Part shown: positions 51,013 through 63,716 of the stretch, one piece after another
How positions within the stretch are numbered: position 1 is the first letter of the stretch
Layout of the letters: each line of letters opens with the position of its first letter
Assembly: GCA_019426215.1 (NCBI GenBank)
Contig: CM033392.1
Coordinates: 54,549,149-54,613,148, forward strand
DNA length: 64,000 nt
Reading direction: 5' to 3'
Origin: Buddleja alternifolia
Taxonomy: Eukaryota > Streptophyta > Magnoliopsida > Lamiales > Scrophulariaceae
Notes under the pieces: model-generated
Told to the model about the DNA's origin: nothing
Seen by the model: only the letters and a program-made list of their open reading frames with translations
Databases searched by the model: none
Program-made: the position numbers and the translations under genes

Positions 51013-52784
51013 TCTATTCTAAAAGTGTGAATGATTTAGGGTGATTTACATGATTTACAACTTTTGAATTAGGACCAAAATAACCCTATTCTAATATTAT
51101 CCTAATCATCAAATATTAAATAAAATATGAAAATTAAAAAGAAGATACATTATGCATGCACTTGTAATTAATATTTTTTGACAATCTAATTAATAATTTT
51201 TGACCATCTTAATGGCCGCCAGGTTGACAAGCATGCCAATGGCCGCCAGGTTAACAAGCATGCCAATGGCCTCTGCCAAATCATTTGTTAATTGCTGCAA
51301 TTACCATCAATCAGGTCTTCTGTAATTTAATATTAAGTGTGTAAAATCTAATTCTCTGGTTTTATCTCATGTCTCAGGTGGAATCGCGATTTTGAATGTA
51401 TGTATAGTGCTCTATTTTTGTTCTATTCTATGAGCTCTGTTTTTTATTTTTTCTCTTTTTGATTTGTATGTTAAAACTCTAAAGTAAGTTTCTGGAGCAT
51501 CAATTTTTATCTTATCTTATCTTAACTATTCTAATTCTTATCTAATCTAAAAGTATGAATGTTATGAAATGATTTACATTTCTTAACTTTTTTGTTAAGA
51601 CCAAAATAACCCTATATTAATTATAATCTAATATTATTCACAAATTAAAACAAATATTTGTTATCAAATGAATATGCATGAACTTGAAACTAATAGACAC
51701 TAATGGTAATCAAGCTTCAATGTATATTATTAATATAAATGGTTCACGAGAATATGAATGGATGAAGTCTCATATAACTTTCTTTTGCCTTGCCGCAAGT
51801 TTCATTCCATAATCTTCATTTTCAACGGATAAGAAAACTGCTGTAAATATTATTGGAGCCGCGGAAGACTTTGAAGTGAAGATTCTGTGAGAGAATTATC
51901 TGTTGATGATCGCCTAATGTAGCCAATTCATTTTATTGACCATTCATATACACCCTCGATCCCATTTAATTGTCAACATTTAACTCTTCCACTTGACTTG
52001 TCTTTGTAATTTATCTCTATAGCATCGGTGTAGATGAATTATCTTTACAGAAACTAATCAAACGTGAGTCTTAGCCAAGAGTAAATGAGTTTTAGTTTTT
52101 GATAGTCAACAGTAAATAAGTTTTAACATTTGTGTTTGTTCTGAGTGAAGATTCTTTTCTTTATTAATTGTGCCAAGTATACCACTAATATGTACATGAT
52201 CATTTGACAGATTTTCAGTGGCACAGTGGTCTTACACCTTCCCAGTGACAACAGGTACTTTTCCCAAATCAAAATAGCTTATTAGTGTAAGAAAAGCAGA
52301 AAATAATTCTCCATTTTATAGCCTGTTGTTTAGGTTTCTTACCGATTTGAATCTTATATAGAGATTCTGTAAAATGCATCATAAACAGATTAGATTCTCG
52401 GAATGTTGATACTCTAATGTGCAAAATAAACTATTTTACAATTGTTTGATCCATATACAAGTTATCGATGTATTTTAATGTAAAATAAACTACTATATAT
52501 TCTAATCTAAATTCAATATAATTGTAGTTGAGTCAATGTTATTTGAACATATTGTTTAGCTTCTATTCTAATTAAATATATCGTGAGAGGATGCATTCTT
52601 GATGAGTACAAGAGGCATATGGGGCTTGTGGAGTGGTCGCTCGGGCTAAGCTGGGGTCGTAGATATCGTAATGAAGTTTCTTTTACTTATATGTTGTTAA
52701 CTTTGAATTTGTAATAAGTTAGCTACAGTATCATGTTATGTTGTTTCCCTCTTTCTGTTTCTTCTTTTTGAAGTGGTATTGGAA
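51013..52784 (+). mobile_element. Two Helitron-type 5' ends (51013 and 51541) with AT-rich body
   Basis: TCTATTCTAAAAGTGTGAAT at 51013 and TCTAATCTAAAAGTATGAAT at 51541, each followed by GATTTACAT and ACCAAAATAACCCTA. The same head recurs at 56035 and 61095. The TC start and the adjoining 3' end at 61094 identify the family as Helitron. Inside, GAATATGCATGAACTTGAAA is shared with the copy at 56035. No 3' terminus (hairpin plus CTRR) was found for these two. No genes. Confidence 0.6.
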
Positions 52785-52790
52785 TTATCT

Positions 52791-53372
52791 TGTTAGGGAT
52801 GGTAGGCATCAGAGCACGAACAATAATCAAGAAACAGCATAAAATCTAAGCCTAAACATGAAGATAACGAACACGAGGATTTAACGTGGTTCGGCATAAC
52901 TTGCCTACATCCACGAGCCAACCTAGACTACATCTTTATTTCTTTCAAAGTACATCAATCGAATTACAAGTGAGTTCTCATATTTATAATGGTGGAGAAT
53001 TCTAAACCCTAACAAATTAGGAAAAACACTCCTAAACAACTAGGGAATAATTCCTAACACAATAGGAAACAATTCCAATCGAAGTAGGACTCAAATATGT
53101 CAAAAATCCGCCAAAATACTAAAACACGTCGAAAAACGCGTTGTCAGCGCGCTGCCCGCGCCTGGGCGCCGCCTGACCCACGCCTGGGCGCCGCCGGAAG
53201 TGTCTGGGCTGGCCCCCGCGCCTGGGCGCCGCCGGCAGCGTCTGGGGTCTCCCCGATCCGTTTTTTGACTCCTTTTCATCCTTTTGCAAACCCGGTCAAG
53301 CCCGACCCTTCTTGGCTCTATTTTGGCTCCTCTTCTTGACCTTATTTTGATCCGACTCCACCAAACCCATCA
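52791..53372 (+). mobile_element. Solo LTR, Ty1/copia-like, 582 bp
   Basis: Starts TGTTAGGGATGG and ends CCCATCA, flanked by TTATCT on both sides (52785-52790 and 53373-53378; 5-bp TSD plus one chance base). Contains GGATTTAACGTGGTTCGGCA, a hallmark of many plant copia LTRs. No internal region remains, as expected after LTR-LTR recombination. Confidence 0.8.
53145..53240. repeat. GC-rich 17-bp minisatellite inside the solo LTR
   Basis: Three to four copies of CGCCTGGGCGCCGCC separated by short variable spacers, strikingly GC-rich in an AT-rich neighbourhood. The complement is equally GC-rich. Confidence 0.8.
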
Positions 53373-55144
53373 TTATCTTTCCAACTATTCATTATATTAT
53401 ACGACTTGAATTTCGCACTTAAGTGTTGTCAAGTGGCCTATTCCAAAACATAAAGAATAATAGATACAATTTTGTCAATGTATGGGAATCCTCAATCTTT
53501 GTGTGTAATGGATTATGATAATGATCATTGTTCTTTGGGATAATAGCATACACCCCCCACCTAGTTATGTGGTGATGTGCACTTGCCCCCCCCCCCCACT
53601 TATTGAAATGTGCGTTTTACCCCCTCACTTATCATAAAATGTGCACTTCACTCCCTCGAGTAGCTCGGGCAGATTTGGGCACTTCACTTATCATAAAAAT
53701 TGGACCTTTGCCCCCTGACTTATGTGTTTTGTAGCACTTCCATCATTCTGCCAATTCCATTAAATAGTCTTGAAGGTAATTGAAATGCTGCAAATCCATA
53801 CAATGGATTGTGTGTGATGTCATATTGGCCTCTAATTCTCGGGCTTCGTCTATAATTATGTTTTGTCATTTGACACTCTCTATGTATGTAATGATCATTG
53901 CTTTTAGTGGAAATATCATAAGTTTTTTATTTTTTATTTTTCATGTCTACCCGATGGAAGTGTAAAATATGAATCTTGCTTGTGGAATTAGTGGAATATA
54001 AACTTTGATTTTGAATTGATATACTATGTGGTTTTGAATTAATTTTAAGAGTCTGATTTCCTATTGCTACTGCTACTGTGCTTCTTAAATTTTGGAATCT
54101 TATTAACTGCACTGTCCATAGTTGGATTTCATTTGTTCCTATTGCTACGGTCCATTTGTTCTATACATGTGCGGGATCCACCCCCTTGAAACTGTGAGAG
54201 TCACTTCTAGAGTCCTGACCCTGGATGCCGATCATGAGATATGTCGCTGCGCCGCAAGGACTTCATATTCTTAAGGAGGGGTAACTGTGATGCAAAAAGT
54301 TCTGTCTTATAGAAGTGTAAAATATGAATCTTCCTCGTGGAATTGGTGAAAAATAAAATTTCAAATTGTAATACATCCACTAGGTCTTTATTTTTATTTT
54401 ATTGTGTGCTTCAATCTGCTTAACGCTACAAATAGACTTAACTCCAAGGATATTGGATCAATTGATTTAGAATCTGGTAGGTACATTATTATCTGTAGCT
54501 TTGAAAGTCATGTATTTGAATGTAACTTTTAGAAATATGACGAATTGAAAGATGAATGTATATTTGTGAATTACATAATCTCTTATTAATTAGTGTCTAC
54601 TCAAGAAGTTGTGAGCCAGTATGAAAAGATTAATCAGTGACAATTGTTAATTTAAAACTTTATAATTTTGTTAAGTATAATTATAATATGTGGTATATGA
54701 TTATGGTAAATAATTGGCGTGACAATATTCAATAAAACACTCCTAACCGTTGGTTTTTCCTGTTACATTATGGTTAACTGTCAATCTGTCATCCATCATC
54801 CAAAAATGATGTCAATGTATTAGTTTTTTCCAAGTATATAATAGTGTTGAGTTAGTGTAAATTTTTGTCTTTGTGATGTAAGCATTAGTCAAGAAGTTAG
54901 AGCATGAACAATGTGCAAGAGTTTCATACACATTAATTTTAATCCATTAAGTTAGTCAGCACTTCAAATTATTTGTTCCAGAAGGGTAATGTGATGAGCT
55001 ACCTGGTGCATAATTGCATTCTACAATACTGTGATATGATTTAATCACGTGATTAGTAGAAAAATAAAATAGAAAAGAAAGAATATCTTATATTTTATTT
55101 AAGATATTTCAAGAAAAGATGGGTTTCTCGATAAAAATAAAAAA
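53373..55144. other. Non-coding spacer with a single arm of a TIR-type element
   Basis: 53528-53760 is a pyrimidine-rich stretch (GGGATAATAGCATACACCCC, a long C run, CACTTATCATAAAATGTGCA twice) of the type that forms one TIR of plant long-TIR elements; no inverted partner was found. The rest is AT-rich with no gene recognised. Confidence 0.4.
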
Positions 55145-56034
55145 TATTAAGTCCATGATCCTTTGTTGTTCTTCTGGGTATCAATGATTAAATTTGTCCA
55201 ATGTCCAATGTCCAATGTATATCTTTGGTGGAGTTTAATACTAAATTAAATTATTCTTTTGGGTATGAATGCTTAAATTTGAAGATCTTATTTATAGTCA
55301 TTGCTCCAACAATTTGCACATTCTATTTTCAATCATGGCTTTTTACTTTAATCTTTTGCAATTCCTGATCGTGTGTACATCTATCCAAGATCTCCACCTC
55401 GCAGACTGTCACGTCTTATGTTCTTGCATTCACGAGGTCATGGAAATTTTCTAATGCTCAAGGCAAATTTCATTTCAATGTACTAAAATTTTAAAAAATT
55501 AATAAGAGGAAACACTTATTCTAATATTATTGATTGAGTTAAGAGTTTCTATGTTATCATGTACCTCTATTTTTTGGTGTTAACTTAAGTGTTGACTTGA
55601 TTTGAAAAAAATAAAATTCTGACATAAGAAGTTATTGTTAAACGATTAGTCATTGTTCAATCACGATGAGAATTAACCTCACATGTCAACCTTTTTTTAT
55701 TTCCCCAATTAGCATTTTCAATTATATTAGACATGATTATGTGTTTTAGATCTCATGAATTAGAATTGATCTACTAATCTTGAAATAAGATGTATTTTTA
55801 GCATTTGAATTTTAGTTTCATTCCTTGAACTACTTAGAATAACTTGTAGACAATATTAGATAAAATTATACTAAACCTAATTTAACATTAATTAATGTAA
55901 ATTCAACCCGAAAAATAGAATTTTATTTAAATGATTATATACAATTAACTTCACTAACTCAGGGTTATATATTTCGAAGAACATTACTTTTTCAATAGAG
56001 AGTTAAAGGAAAAAAATTAGGATAGAAACATAGT
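55145..56034 (+). repeat. Dispersed repeat block, copy 1 (second copy at about 61755-62530)
   Basis: Shares in the same order with the second copy: ACATTCTATTT.CAAT.ATGGCTTT, AATCTTTT.CA, CAATCACGATG.GAAT.AACCT, GCATGTCA/ACATGTCA, and a terminal ATAGTTCTAT. In this copy the block ends exactly where the Helitron head at 56035 begins. Non-coding. Confidence 0.65.
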
Positions 56035-56883
56035 TCTATTCTAAAAGTATGAATCATATGAGATGATTTACATTTCTAAACTTTTTTGTTAAGACTAAAA
56101 TAACCCTATGACAATAAATTAATATTATCCTCCAATTTAAGAAAAAATTATTATTGTTGTTGTTAAATGAATATGCATGAACTTGAAATTATTAGTAAAC
56201 AAGCTTGTTCAATGTATATTGGGATGAATGATTCACAATAATATGAAGGGGTGAAGTTACATATAATTTTATTTTGCATTGCTACAAATTCCATTCATAA
56301 TCTTCATTTTCAAAAATTAAAAAATTGCAGCAAATACTATCAAATGGGCTCATGGTGCGTCCTTAGCCTCTTTCACTCTTCTTTCTTGATATTCATTGGA
56401 AAAATGTCTCAACTTTATGAGTCATATTCGTATTTCAAATAATATTTTACTTTCTAATGCCAAATTGAAAAGCATGTAGGCCATACAAATAAACCGGTGA
56501 GATTACACCTTGCAATTTTTATCATACCAGAATTCTTATAATTGTGCATGTGGAAAATAATGTATACCATTTACTCTTCTAAGTTTTTAATTACCATTCG
56601 TTCATTATAAAAGCAAGAGTATTTAGTAGAGATAGTCACTGAATTTTATTGTAACACCAATGTTGTTCATTTCTTATGCAAGGTTGGTCTATTGATTTCT
56701 AATTTTAATTTTCAAGTATTTGTCCTTTTTTCATAGTTTCATCGACAGCATCGGCTTCTTTAACCATTTTGATTTCATAGGTACATGTTTTTACATTTTC
56801 ATTTCATAGGCACATGTTTTTCATTTTCAAATGTTTTGTTCTTTTTTCCTTCTTTTTTTGGGTACAGTTATGTTGAACTGATG

Positions 56884-57413
56884 CTTTATTTATGAATGGC
56901 ACGGGCCTTAAAATGTTCGAGGGAGCCATCGGATCGAAATATATGACGATAAATCCATTTGGAGCCAACAATAAGAGGGGGACACGGAACGAGCTCCCAT
57001 GTAGAATTAGAATGAAGAGCGGAGATTTCAGCTTGCATGGCGGAGTTCCAATTAGGGTCGGATAAAGCTTGAGCGGTATTTCGAGGGATAGGAGAGAGAA
57101 AAGACGGAACCGAAAGGTTAAGGAGCTGCCGGGGACGGGTGATGCCGGATTTCGAACGAGTCACCATGGAATGAGTAGAAGTGGTCGGCTGCGGCGGCGG
57201 GGTAGGCACAGCTGAAGGAGGAGGGGCGGTAGGGGGCCCCGAAAAAGAGTGTTGGAGCTGAGGAGGGGGGTCATCGTCCAAGTGAAGAAAAGAGTAGTCA
57301 GGAACAGTGGACTGTGTGGAAACAGAGGCATAAGGAAAAAAAGAGTCATCAAAAATGACACGACGAGAAAAAATAATTTTATTTGTGGAAAGATCTAAAC
57401 AATAATTATTACC
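56884..57413 (-). pseudogene. Ty1/copia polyprotein fragment (integrase/RT junction)
   Basis: Minus-strand open frame from about 57413: LDLSTNKIIFSRRVIFDDSF, a proline-rich linker (PTPPPQPTTSTHSMVTRSKS), then the beginning of the copia reverse transcriptase domain (ALSDPNWNSAMQAEISALHS, NSTWELVPCPP, VGSKWIYR, GSLEHFKARAI). The frame stops right after KARAIHK and the rest of pol, both LTRs and flanking duplications are absent. It lies inside the Helitron in opposite orientation. Confidence 0.88.
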
Positions 57414-59613
57414 AAATCAATGTGCATGAATTTGTATATATTTAATAGTAATAGTAAAGAAGCTGAAACTTGATTAATGTATATACTATTATTATTATTA
57501 TAATGATGTAAAAGGTTCACAATAAGTTAATTTTCCCTCATCAAAACTATCAACCATGGCTATTTGCCTCTCTTATTACTAATGCCAAGCAACTTCTCAG
57601 ACGGTTTTCACATGCTATTGATTCATCCATCTCAAATTCTCAAATAATTTTTCGTATTTTATTATTTTAAAATTATAATGTAGGAAGAAACCAAACCAAC
57701 TGGAGAAAAATATATAGAATCTATAAATATATTCTTAATGTGGCTTATGAAAATTTTAGTACGTTAATTTTCAAGGTTACTATTGGAGAGAAGAAAAGGA
57801 GAAATCTGAGAAGTATTAGTGGTAGAATTGTGACGTGAAACGAATCTGATTCACCACAAATTCATAAAAACCATAAACCTGGAAAAAAAAATTCATAGTT
57901 TTTGGAAGCACAAGACACCAAATATGTGGAATTGCTGATTAATATAATGTGCGAGACGGAAGTACTGTCACGATGGTACCATGTTGCCATGGGGTGACAG
58001 AGTAAGAGTGTTCGATTTTTGAGGTCGGGCAACGTAGAATTTACATTTACTTTGCAGAAGAGATGAGAGAACATGTAGAAGGTTCTAATAAATTATAATC
58101 AAGGAGGTTCAATTAAGGAATATCAACAAAAAAAATTCAATAAAGGGGTTATTCATTATTAATAATTTACTTTCGAATATATATTAAAATATTTTTAATA
58201 CGAAGATTATAGTATATTACACAAAATATCAATCTACAAATTTCTTATTATATGTGTTTTTGTGAAAATTAAGATGACTTTATTATCTAAATCCAAAAAA
58301 TTGACAAATTTAGTTTTATATTTCTTATACACTTCTACAACAATAAAATTTTAATACATCTTATCAAAAAATATTTAAATTTAAAAATAACCAATATTTT
58401 TTACAAGAAAAAAATTGAAATTCTTGATTAATAGGATCTATTACCATTGTGCGTATATCATTTTAAATTTTTTCTAGAAAAACAAAATCCTATACTATAA
58501 CAAATTGAATCTTCTAATTCGTTCTAACTATATCCCAAGTTCAATAATTGTCACTAAACTGGAATCCACAAGTTCTATTTAAATGAAGAAGATATTTTAA
58601 CTAAAAATTGATATTGTGTCGTCTAAAACTTCGACATAATCAAAAGCCCAAATTTATTTTATCCCGCTGTACTATATATAGAGAACGCATCAAACACTCC
58701 CCTCATTTGATCAAAAGTTTTTTGAACATCCCTCATAAATATTGATAAACGAAAATGCTTAAAAGAGTAATTCACTTTGCATCCATCTATGACTTTTGGA
58801 GTACTTAGTCACTTTTATAATTATATTTTAATTTATTTGACCCTAAATTTTATTTAACATTAATATTATTAAATAGTTATTGGATTAATTATAAATTAAA
58901 TATTTGCAAGGTCATAATTGCTCAAAATATTATATAAATCAAATTCATTGAAATCCATTGAACCCGTACCTTTTTAACTTTTATTTGAACTTTTGATAAT
59001 GATTTCTAATATAGCTTTCACTTCATAAAAATAAATATTTAAATATTAATTTTTTTTATTTAATATGTATGAACACCTTAAAATATTATTTACACTATTA
59101 AAAGAAAGAAAATAAACAAAAGAACTAATCACTAATATTTTAACATACAAAAAGTTGTGCTCATAGATTAATTAGTATGTACATGTTGCATATCACTTTA
59201 TCTTAATTGAGTACTATAGTACTTAAAAGATAAATAATTAATTTATTAAAAAGTATTATTCTAAAAATAAATCATATGAATTCTCAATAGTTATTTAGTT
59301 AATTTAGCATTAAATCAATTAGTAGTTCAAATTATACGGAAGTCTTATTGTAGAGGGACAAAGTGTTATAGATTATAAGGATGGAGATGAAATTATAATT
59401 TACATAATTCAACGGCTTTTTTGGTTCATCAATACGTCAAGAGGTTGTTTGTATAGGATTTTTTGGCAAATGAGTACACAGGGGTGTTTGGTGCCTTTTA
59501 TACAGCGAAGGGGACAAAAGAAATTTTACCCTAATCAAATTTTTTTTTAACTTTTTATTATTTTTCTTCAAAACTTTTATCAATATTTTTAATGAGCTTC
59601 AAATAAAAAATTT
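57414..59613. other. Helitron interior, non-coding
   Basis: AT-rich. 57840-58090 has better base balance and an open minus-strand stretch (58074-57862) but nothing recognisable; it could be a captured fragment or chance. No other gene-like signal. Confidence 0.35.
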
Positions 59614-60560
59614 ATGGTAGACGGTAGAGAATATATTATGTTAAAAATGTTTAAGAGAATAAAATTGTTACGTCCATTTTTAAAAAAATCACAGGTTCCT
59701 CGGCTTCTTAGAGCTCAAGTGATTCTGTATGAATCAAAAGGTTATAAATGTAAAGGTTTCTTTAGTAAGTATGATATGTGGAACCAATGTTCATACTCTA
59801 CTAGACTTTACTATAATTATATGTTTCAATCTTTAGGTCCAAGAATTTATGAGTGTGTGACGTCTGAGATGCATGAATTGAAAATAGTTTTGAAATGCAA
59901 TCATTGCGTTATTGTAAAATTTGAATATGAGTTTCAGGTTCTTTTTCTTGCAATGATGGAAAAAGAAATCTTTCTCTTATTGAAGTTTCAGATGAGTTAT
60001 ACGAGTTGCTTACGTCCCAATCAGAAGACGTTGCGGAAGTTCGAAAAATTATTCAAGCTTTCAATTCCATATTTTCTTTTACATTATTTGGTGTGAAATC
60101 TACAAGGCGAGGACTTTACACTTTTTGTGCACAGGGAATGTGCTATGACAAGCTACCAGGTTTACTTCTAAGAGAAGATGGTCTAGATTTTTTCATGTTG
60201 TATTTTGTTGATACTAACAATGAGGTTGAGAATACAATGAAGATACTACAAGATTCGTGTTTATCTGAATCTATATGCAAATCCATATGCAGAAAATCTT
60301 AAGAAGGATTATCCTCCAATATAAGATGTTCAACTTTATATTTCGAAAGATATGAGATTAAATCAACAAGTGTATAGTTCCACATCAACTGATCAAGTTG
60401 CAGCGACATGGGTTGAAGAAAATAATGCTAACATACCATTCAAACAAGATATTTAATCCATGCTCATTCAAGTCGTTGGCACAAAATTAAGCATTATTAT
60501 GGATTTTATGACCAACTACATTATAATATTCTTTTCCCTGAAGGTCAAAAGAGGTAACAT
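59614..60560 (+). pseudogene. Helitron Rep/helicase N-terminal region, degenerate
   Basis: Pieces in shifting frames match the order seen in plant Helitron proteins: a region like the zinc-binding NQC-containing N-terminus, then VRKIIQAFNSIFSFTLFGVK, RRGLYTFCAQGMCYDKLPGL, DTNNEVENTM, QQVYSSTSTDQVAATWVEEN and finally HKIKHYYGFYDQLHYNILFP, the hallmark YYG.YDPLQYPLLFP block. Several stops and frameshifts (one near 60096, TAA after 60296, TAA around 60456). The Rep HUH core and the helicase are missing. In an intact element this protein nicks and unwinds the transposon during rolling-circle transposition. Confidence 0.85.
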
Positions 60561-61066
60561 AAAAATATTTTCCAAACTCGCTTCCACCCCTTCAACTTAT
60601 GTTAGTGATAGAATGTAATCAAGTAATCTTGAACAGGAACAAGGTATTTTTATTGGTTATGTAATACGAAATGTTTACATTCACATAAAAGCCAATTTTC
60701 TTGTTGTTTCTTTATATTCAAATCATGTACAATCTTTATGTAACTCTCTAATATTCATAGACACTACCTTTGTATCTAACAAATTATCCAAAGCTTTGAG
60801 TAAAAACACTCTTATAATTTCAAGTATTGATGATAAAAACTCGCATAATATCAACCCGAACGTGAGGCTAACCACGTTCGACTTGCTTGGCTTGATTGAC
60901 AAGCCTATTATTATTCATATTTGGAATTTTTATAACTTATTCATATGAAACATTACGATGTTAGAATTTATAGCAAGGATGCAACGTCTTTTAGTCATAT
61001 TTATTGTACATATTAATATTCATATAAATTTAATTTAGGCTATTATTTAAATAAATTTCATTGAAT
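60561..61066 (+). other. Helitron 3' region upstream of the terminal hairpin
   Basis: Non-coding, AT-rich; contains CATGTACAATCTTTATGTAA and GACACTACCTTTGTATCTAA. Helicase-coding sequence expected here in an autonomous element is absent. Confidence 0.4.
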
Positions 61067-61094
61067 CACGTGCAACGCACGTGCTCTTTACTAG
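61067..61094 (+). other. Helitron 3' terminus: hairpin and CTAG
   Basis: CACGTGC-AAC-GCACGTG stem-loop followed seven bases later by CTAG, and then T (61095). This is the canonical rolling-circle terminator of Helitrons. Confidence 0.88.
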
Positions 61095-63716
61095 TCTATT
61101 CTAAAAGTATGAATGATATTGGATGATTTATATGATTTACATATGGGATGATTTATATTTCTTATTTTTTTTTTTGTTAAGACTAAAATATCGCTACAGT
61201 AATAAATTAATATTATCCTCTTATAAAAATATATTATTATTATTATCATATGAAGTACACGAACTTGAAACTAATAGTTCACAAGTTTGGTCAATGTAGA
61301 TGTTTAGTGGATATTATTACTTTATTATGAATGTGAATAGTTCAAAAAGACCCTACAATAAAAAGTTAATATTACCCTCTAATTAAAAAATAATTATTAT
61401 TGTTGAATGTTCATAAACTTGAAATTAATAGTTCATAGGATTGTTCAATATATATATATATAGGTAGAATTTAGTACTAATAAAATTATTCTTATGAATA
61501 TAAATGATTCAAGTTCAAAATAGTACTAATAAAATTATTCTTATGAATATAAATGATTCAAGTTCACATTGTTGGTCTGAGGTTTGAAGCACAATGGATC
61601 AACCTTCTAATTAGTGTAATTAAAATTTTAAGACCTTAAGCAGATAGAGGGGGAGGGCGAGGGAGAACAAGGAGTGGCGGTTGAGGTAGACCCGAATGGG
61701 CTATCAATTGACCACCATGTGAATAGAAAATTTAGTAATTGCACAAGATTTACTTGAAAAGAAACCAATTTTTTGGTTCATCAAAAATTAGATTTGCACT
61801 CCCACTTTTATATTAGTTTATTTACTGTCATTGCCCCAATGATACATATTCTATTTCCAATTATGGCTTTGACTTACAATCTTTTACAGTTTCCAATCGT
61901 GGATACATTTACCCGAAGTTTACATTTCATCGGTCCGCATGACCAATGATCTTGCAGTAACCACATCAAGTAATTTCCCAATAATGAAGCTAAGTTCATT
62001 TCAATATACCAAAAGAAAAAGAAGAAGAAGAAATGCTTATTTTTAATATTCTCAATTGAGTTTAGAAGTTTAATATGATTATGTGGCTTTAGTTCTTGTG
62101 TTAGATTAGTTGTTGATTTGATTTGATTATATTTATGTTATCATAAAAAATTATCCTTATAAGATCAATTAGTTTTCAATCACGATGCGAATCAACCTTG
62201 CATGTCACATTTTTTTTCTTCTTTCCCAATCTACATTTTTGTTTATAATCATACCTTTTGATCTACTATCCTTGAAAAAAAATGTATTATTAACCTTTTC
62301 GCTTTTGTTTTGTTTGTTGAACAACTTCGAATAAAATAGGTCGTAGATTATTACATTAAATTAATTATACTAAATAGAATTTAATAATAAATTGCACTAA
62401 GAAATTAGATAATGATTATTTGTTAAATAGTTATATAAAATTAACACTATTGATTCTTATAGGTTTTATACTTTGAAAGACATTAATTTTTTGATTGAGT
62501 GTCAAAAAGTATTTATCGAGGATACAAAATAGTTCTATAGTTACTGTAATTAAATTTTTTGTTAAAGCTCTTATGGATCTATCACTTCGACATCCCATGA
62601 TACTTATTCATCAGCCTTTAAATTCTCAAATAACTATTCCATTTTTTCTTCTTGTAAATTTAAGGTTCTATACTTTGCGTTTAGAAGATATTGAAATTTG
62701 AGTTAGTAAAAATATGAGTATGTCATCTTGAGGTACTAAAATAAAATATGAATATGTTGTAAAATATAATGTTGGTTAATATATATATATATATATATAG
62801 TTTTTTGGACAAGCAAACCAAATATAAAAATTTTCTTAAATTAAAACAAACTTGAAAATCAGATGAAAAACTTATGCTGCTATAAATTACTTGTGAATCT
62901 TGCGACACGTAAATTACTATATTTGAATAATGTTGTATTCCTATATTTGTTACATCAAATTGTATTATTTTACTATCATGAAAATACAAATAATTTTTAA
63001 ATTCTTATTATATTTATTTTCTAGAAATTTATATAACCGTATCCAAAATATATAAAACTGACCATTGAGTGTGAGAAATTTAACTTTCTATTCACTCAAA
63101 AAATTGTCAGAGGCTTGAAATATAAAATAATAACTTTTGTGAAATAAATAATAAATTAAAAGTATTTATATGGTATATGTGGATAATCAATCATTTAGCT
63201 TATTTTAGGTCTTACACTAATAACAAGGTAAGTCAACTATTAAATTGTATAGATATTGTTTTGGCTTCCCAGCTCTTTAAAAAATTATGAGACGCGTATT
63301 ATGTAATTTAGCATTTGACTCAGAAGTCATATATGTTTTATAGTTAACTATTAGTTATTTTCCTTCTAATTTTTCAATTTTCTATACAAAGTATGGCCAA
63401 TGATCTTCAAATCAGCTTGTGATAGGTAGACTGAAGAGAAAATATTATGTTATAATTTTTTTAAGAGCATCCTACGTAAACAGAAGGAACTTGTACAGAA
63501 AACACTTAGAGGATGTTTGGCTAGCCTTATCTAATGAGTTGAATTACACTTGGTGTAATTCAAAGAATCCTCACAAACACGACATGACGACTAATATAAG
63601 CCTTGAACAAGGCAGGGTAAATACATATGTAACCCTTATAATTCAAGGCATAACCATGCTTGTTGGATGCCCCATAAAGGATCCTTGACTAACTATGAAA
63701 AAACATGTGGGTTCAT
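61095..63716 (+). mobile_element. Next Helitron copy, abutting the previous one; right boundary not found
   Basis: TCTATTCTAAAAGTATGAAT begins at 61095, directly after CTAG. The body shares ACCCTACAATAA/ACCCTATGACAA and CATAAACTTGAAATTAATAG with the 56035 copy. The dispersed repeat block copy 2 lies at about 61755-62530. A local direct duplication of TACTAATAAAATTATTCTTA is present at 61468-61545. A TA run is at 62779-62800. No gene is recognised; an 89-codon frame at 63419-63688 has no known motif. The interval up to 63716 is listed for coverage, not as a defined element end. Confidence 0.5.

Larger units (their letters stand above)
56035..61094 (+). mobile_element. Decayed Helitron, about 5.1 kb
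   Basis: 5' end TCTATTCTAAAAGTATGAAT at 56035. The 3' end has a 7-bp-stem hairpin (CACGTGC/GCACGTG, 61067-61083), then CTCTTTA and CTAG at 61091-61094, the canonical Helitron terminus. A broken Rep-region gene (59614-60560) in the same orientation supports the class. A copia fragment interrupts it at 56884-57413, after which sequence resembling the Helitron 5' body (CAATGTGCATGAATTTG) appears again, so the interval may be a composite of two copies. Confidence 0.7.

Noticed and set aside
63541..63561. Short perfect inverted repeat GAATTACAC/GTGTAATTC
   Set aside because: Nine-base arms with a three-base loop occur by chance in AT-rich DNA; no adjoining gene makes it a terminator.
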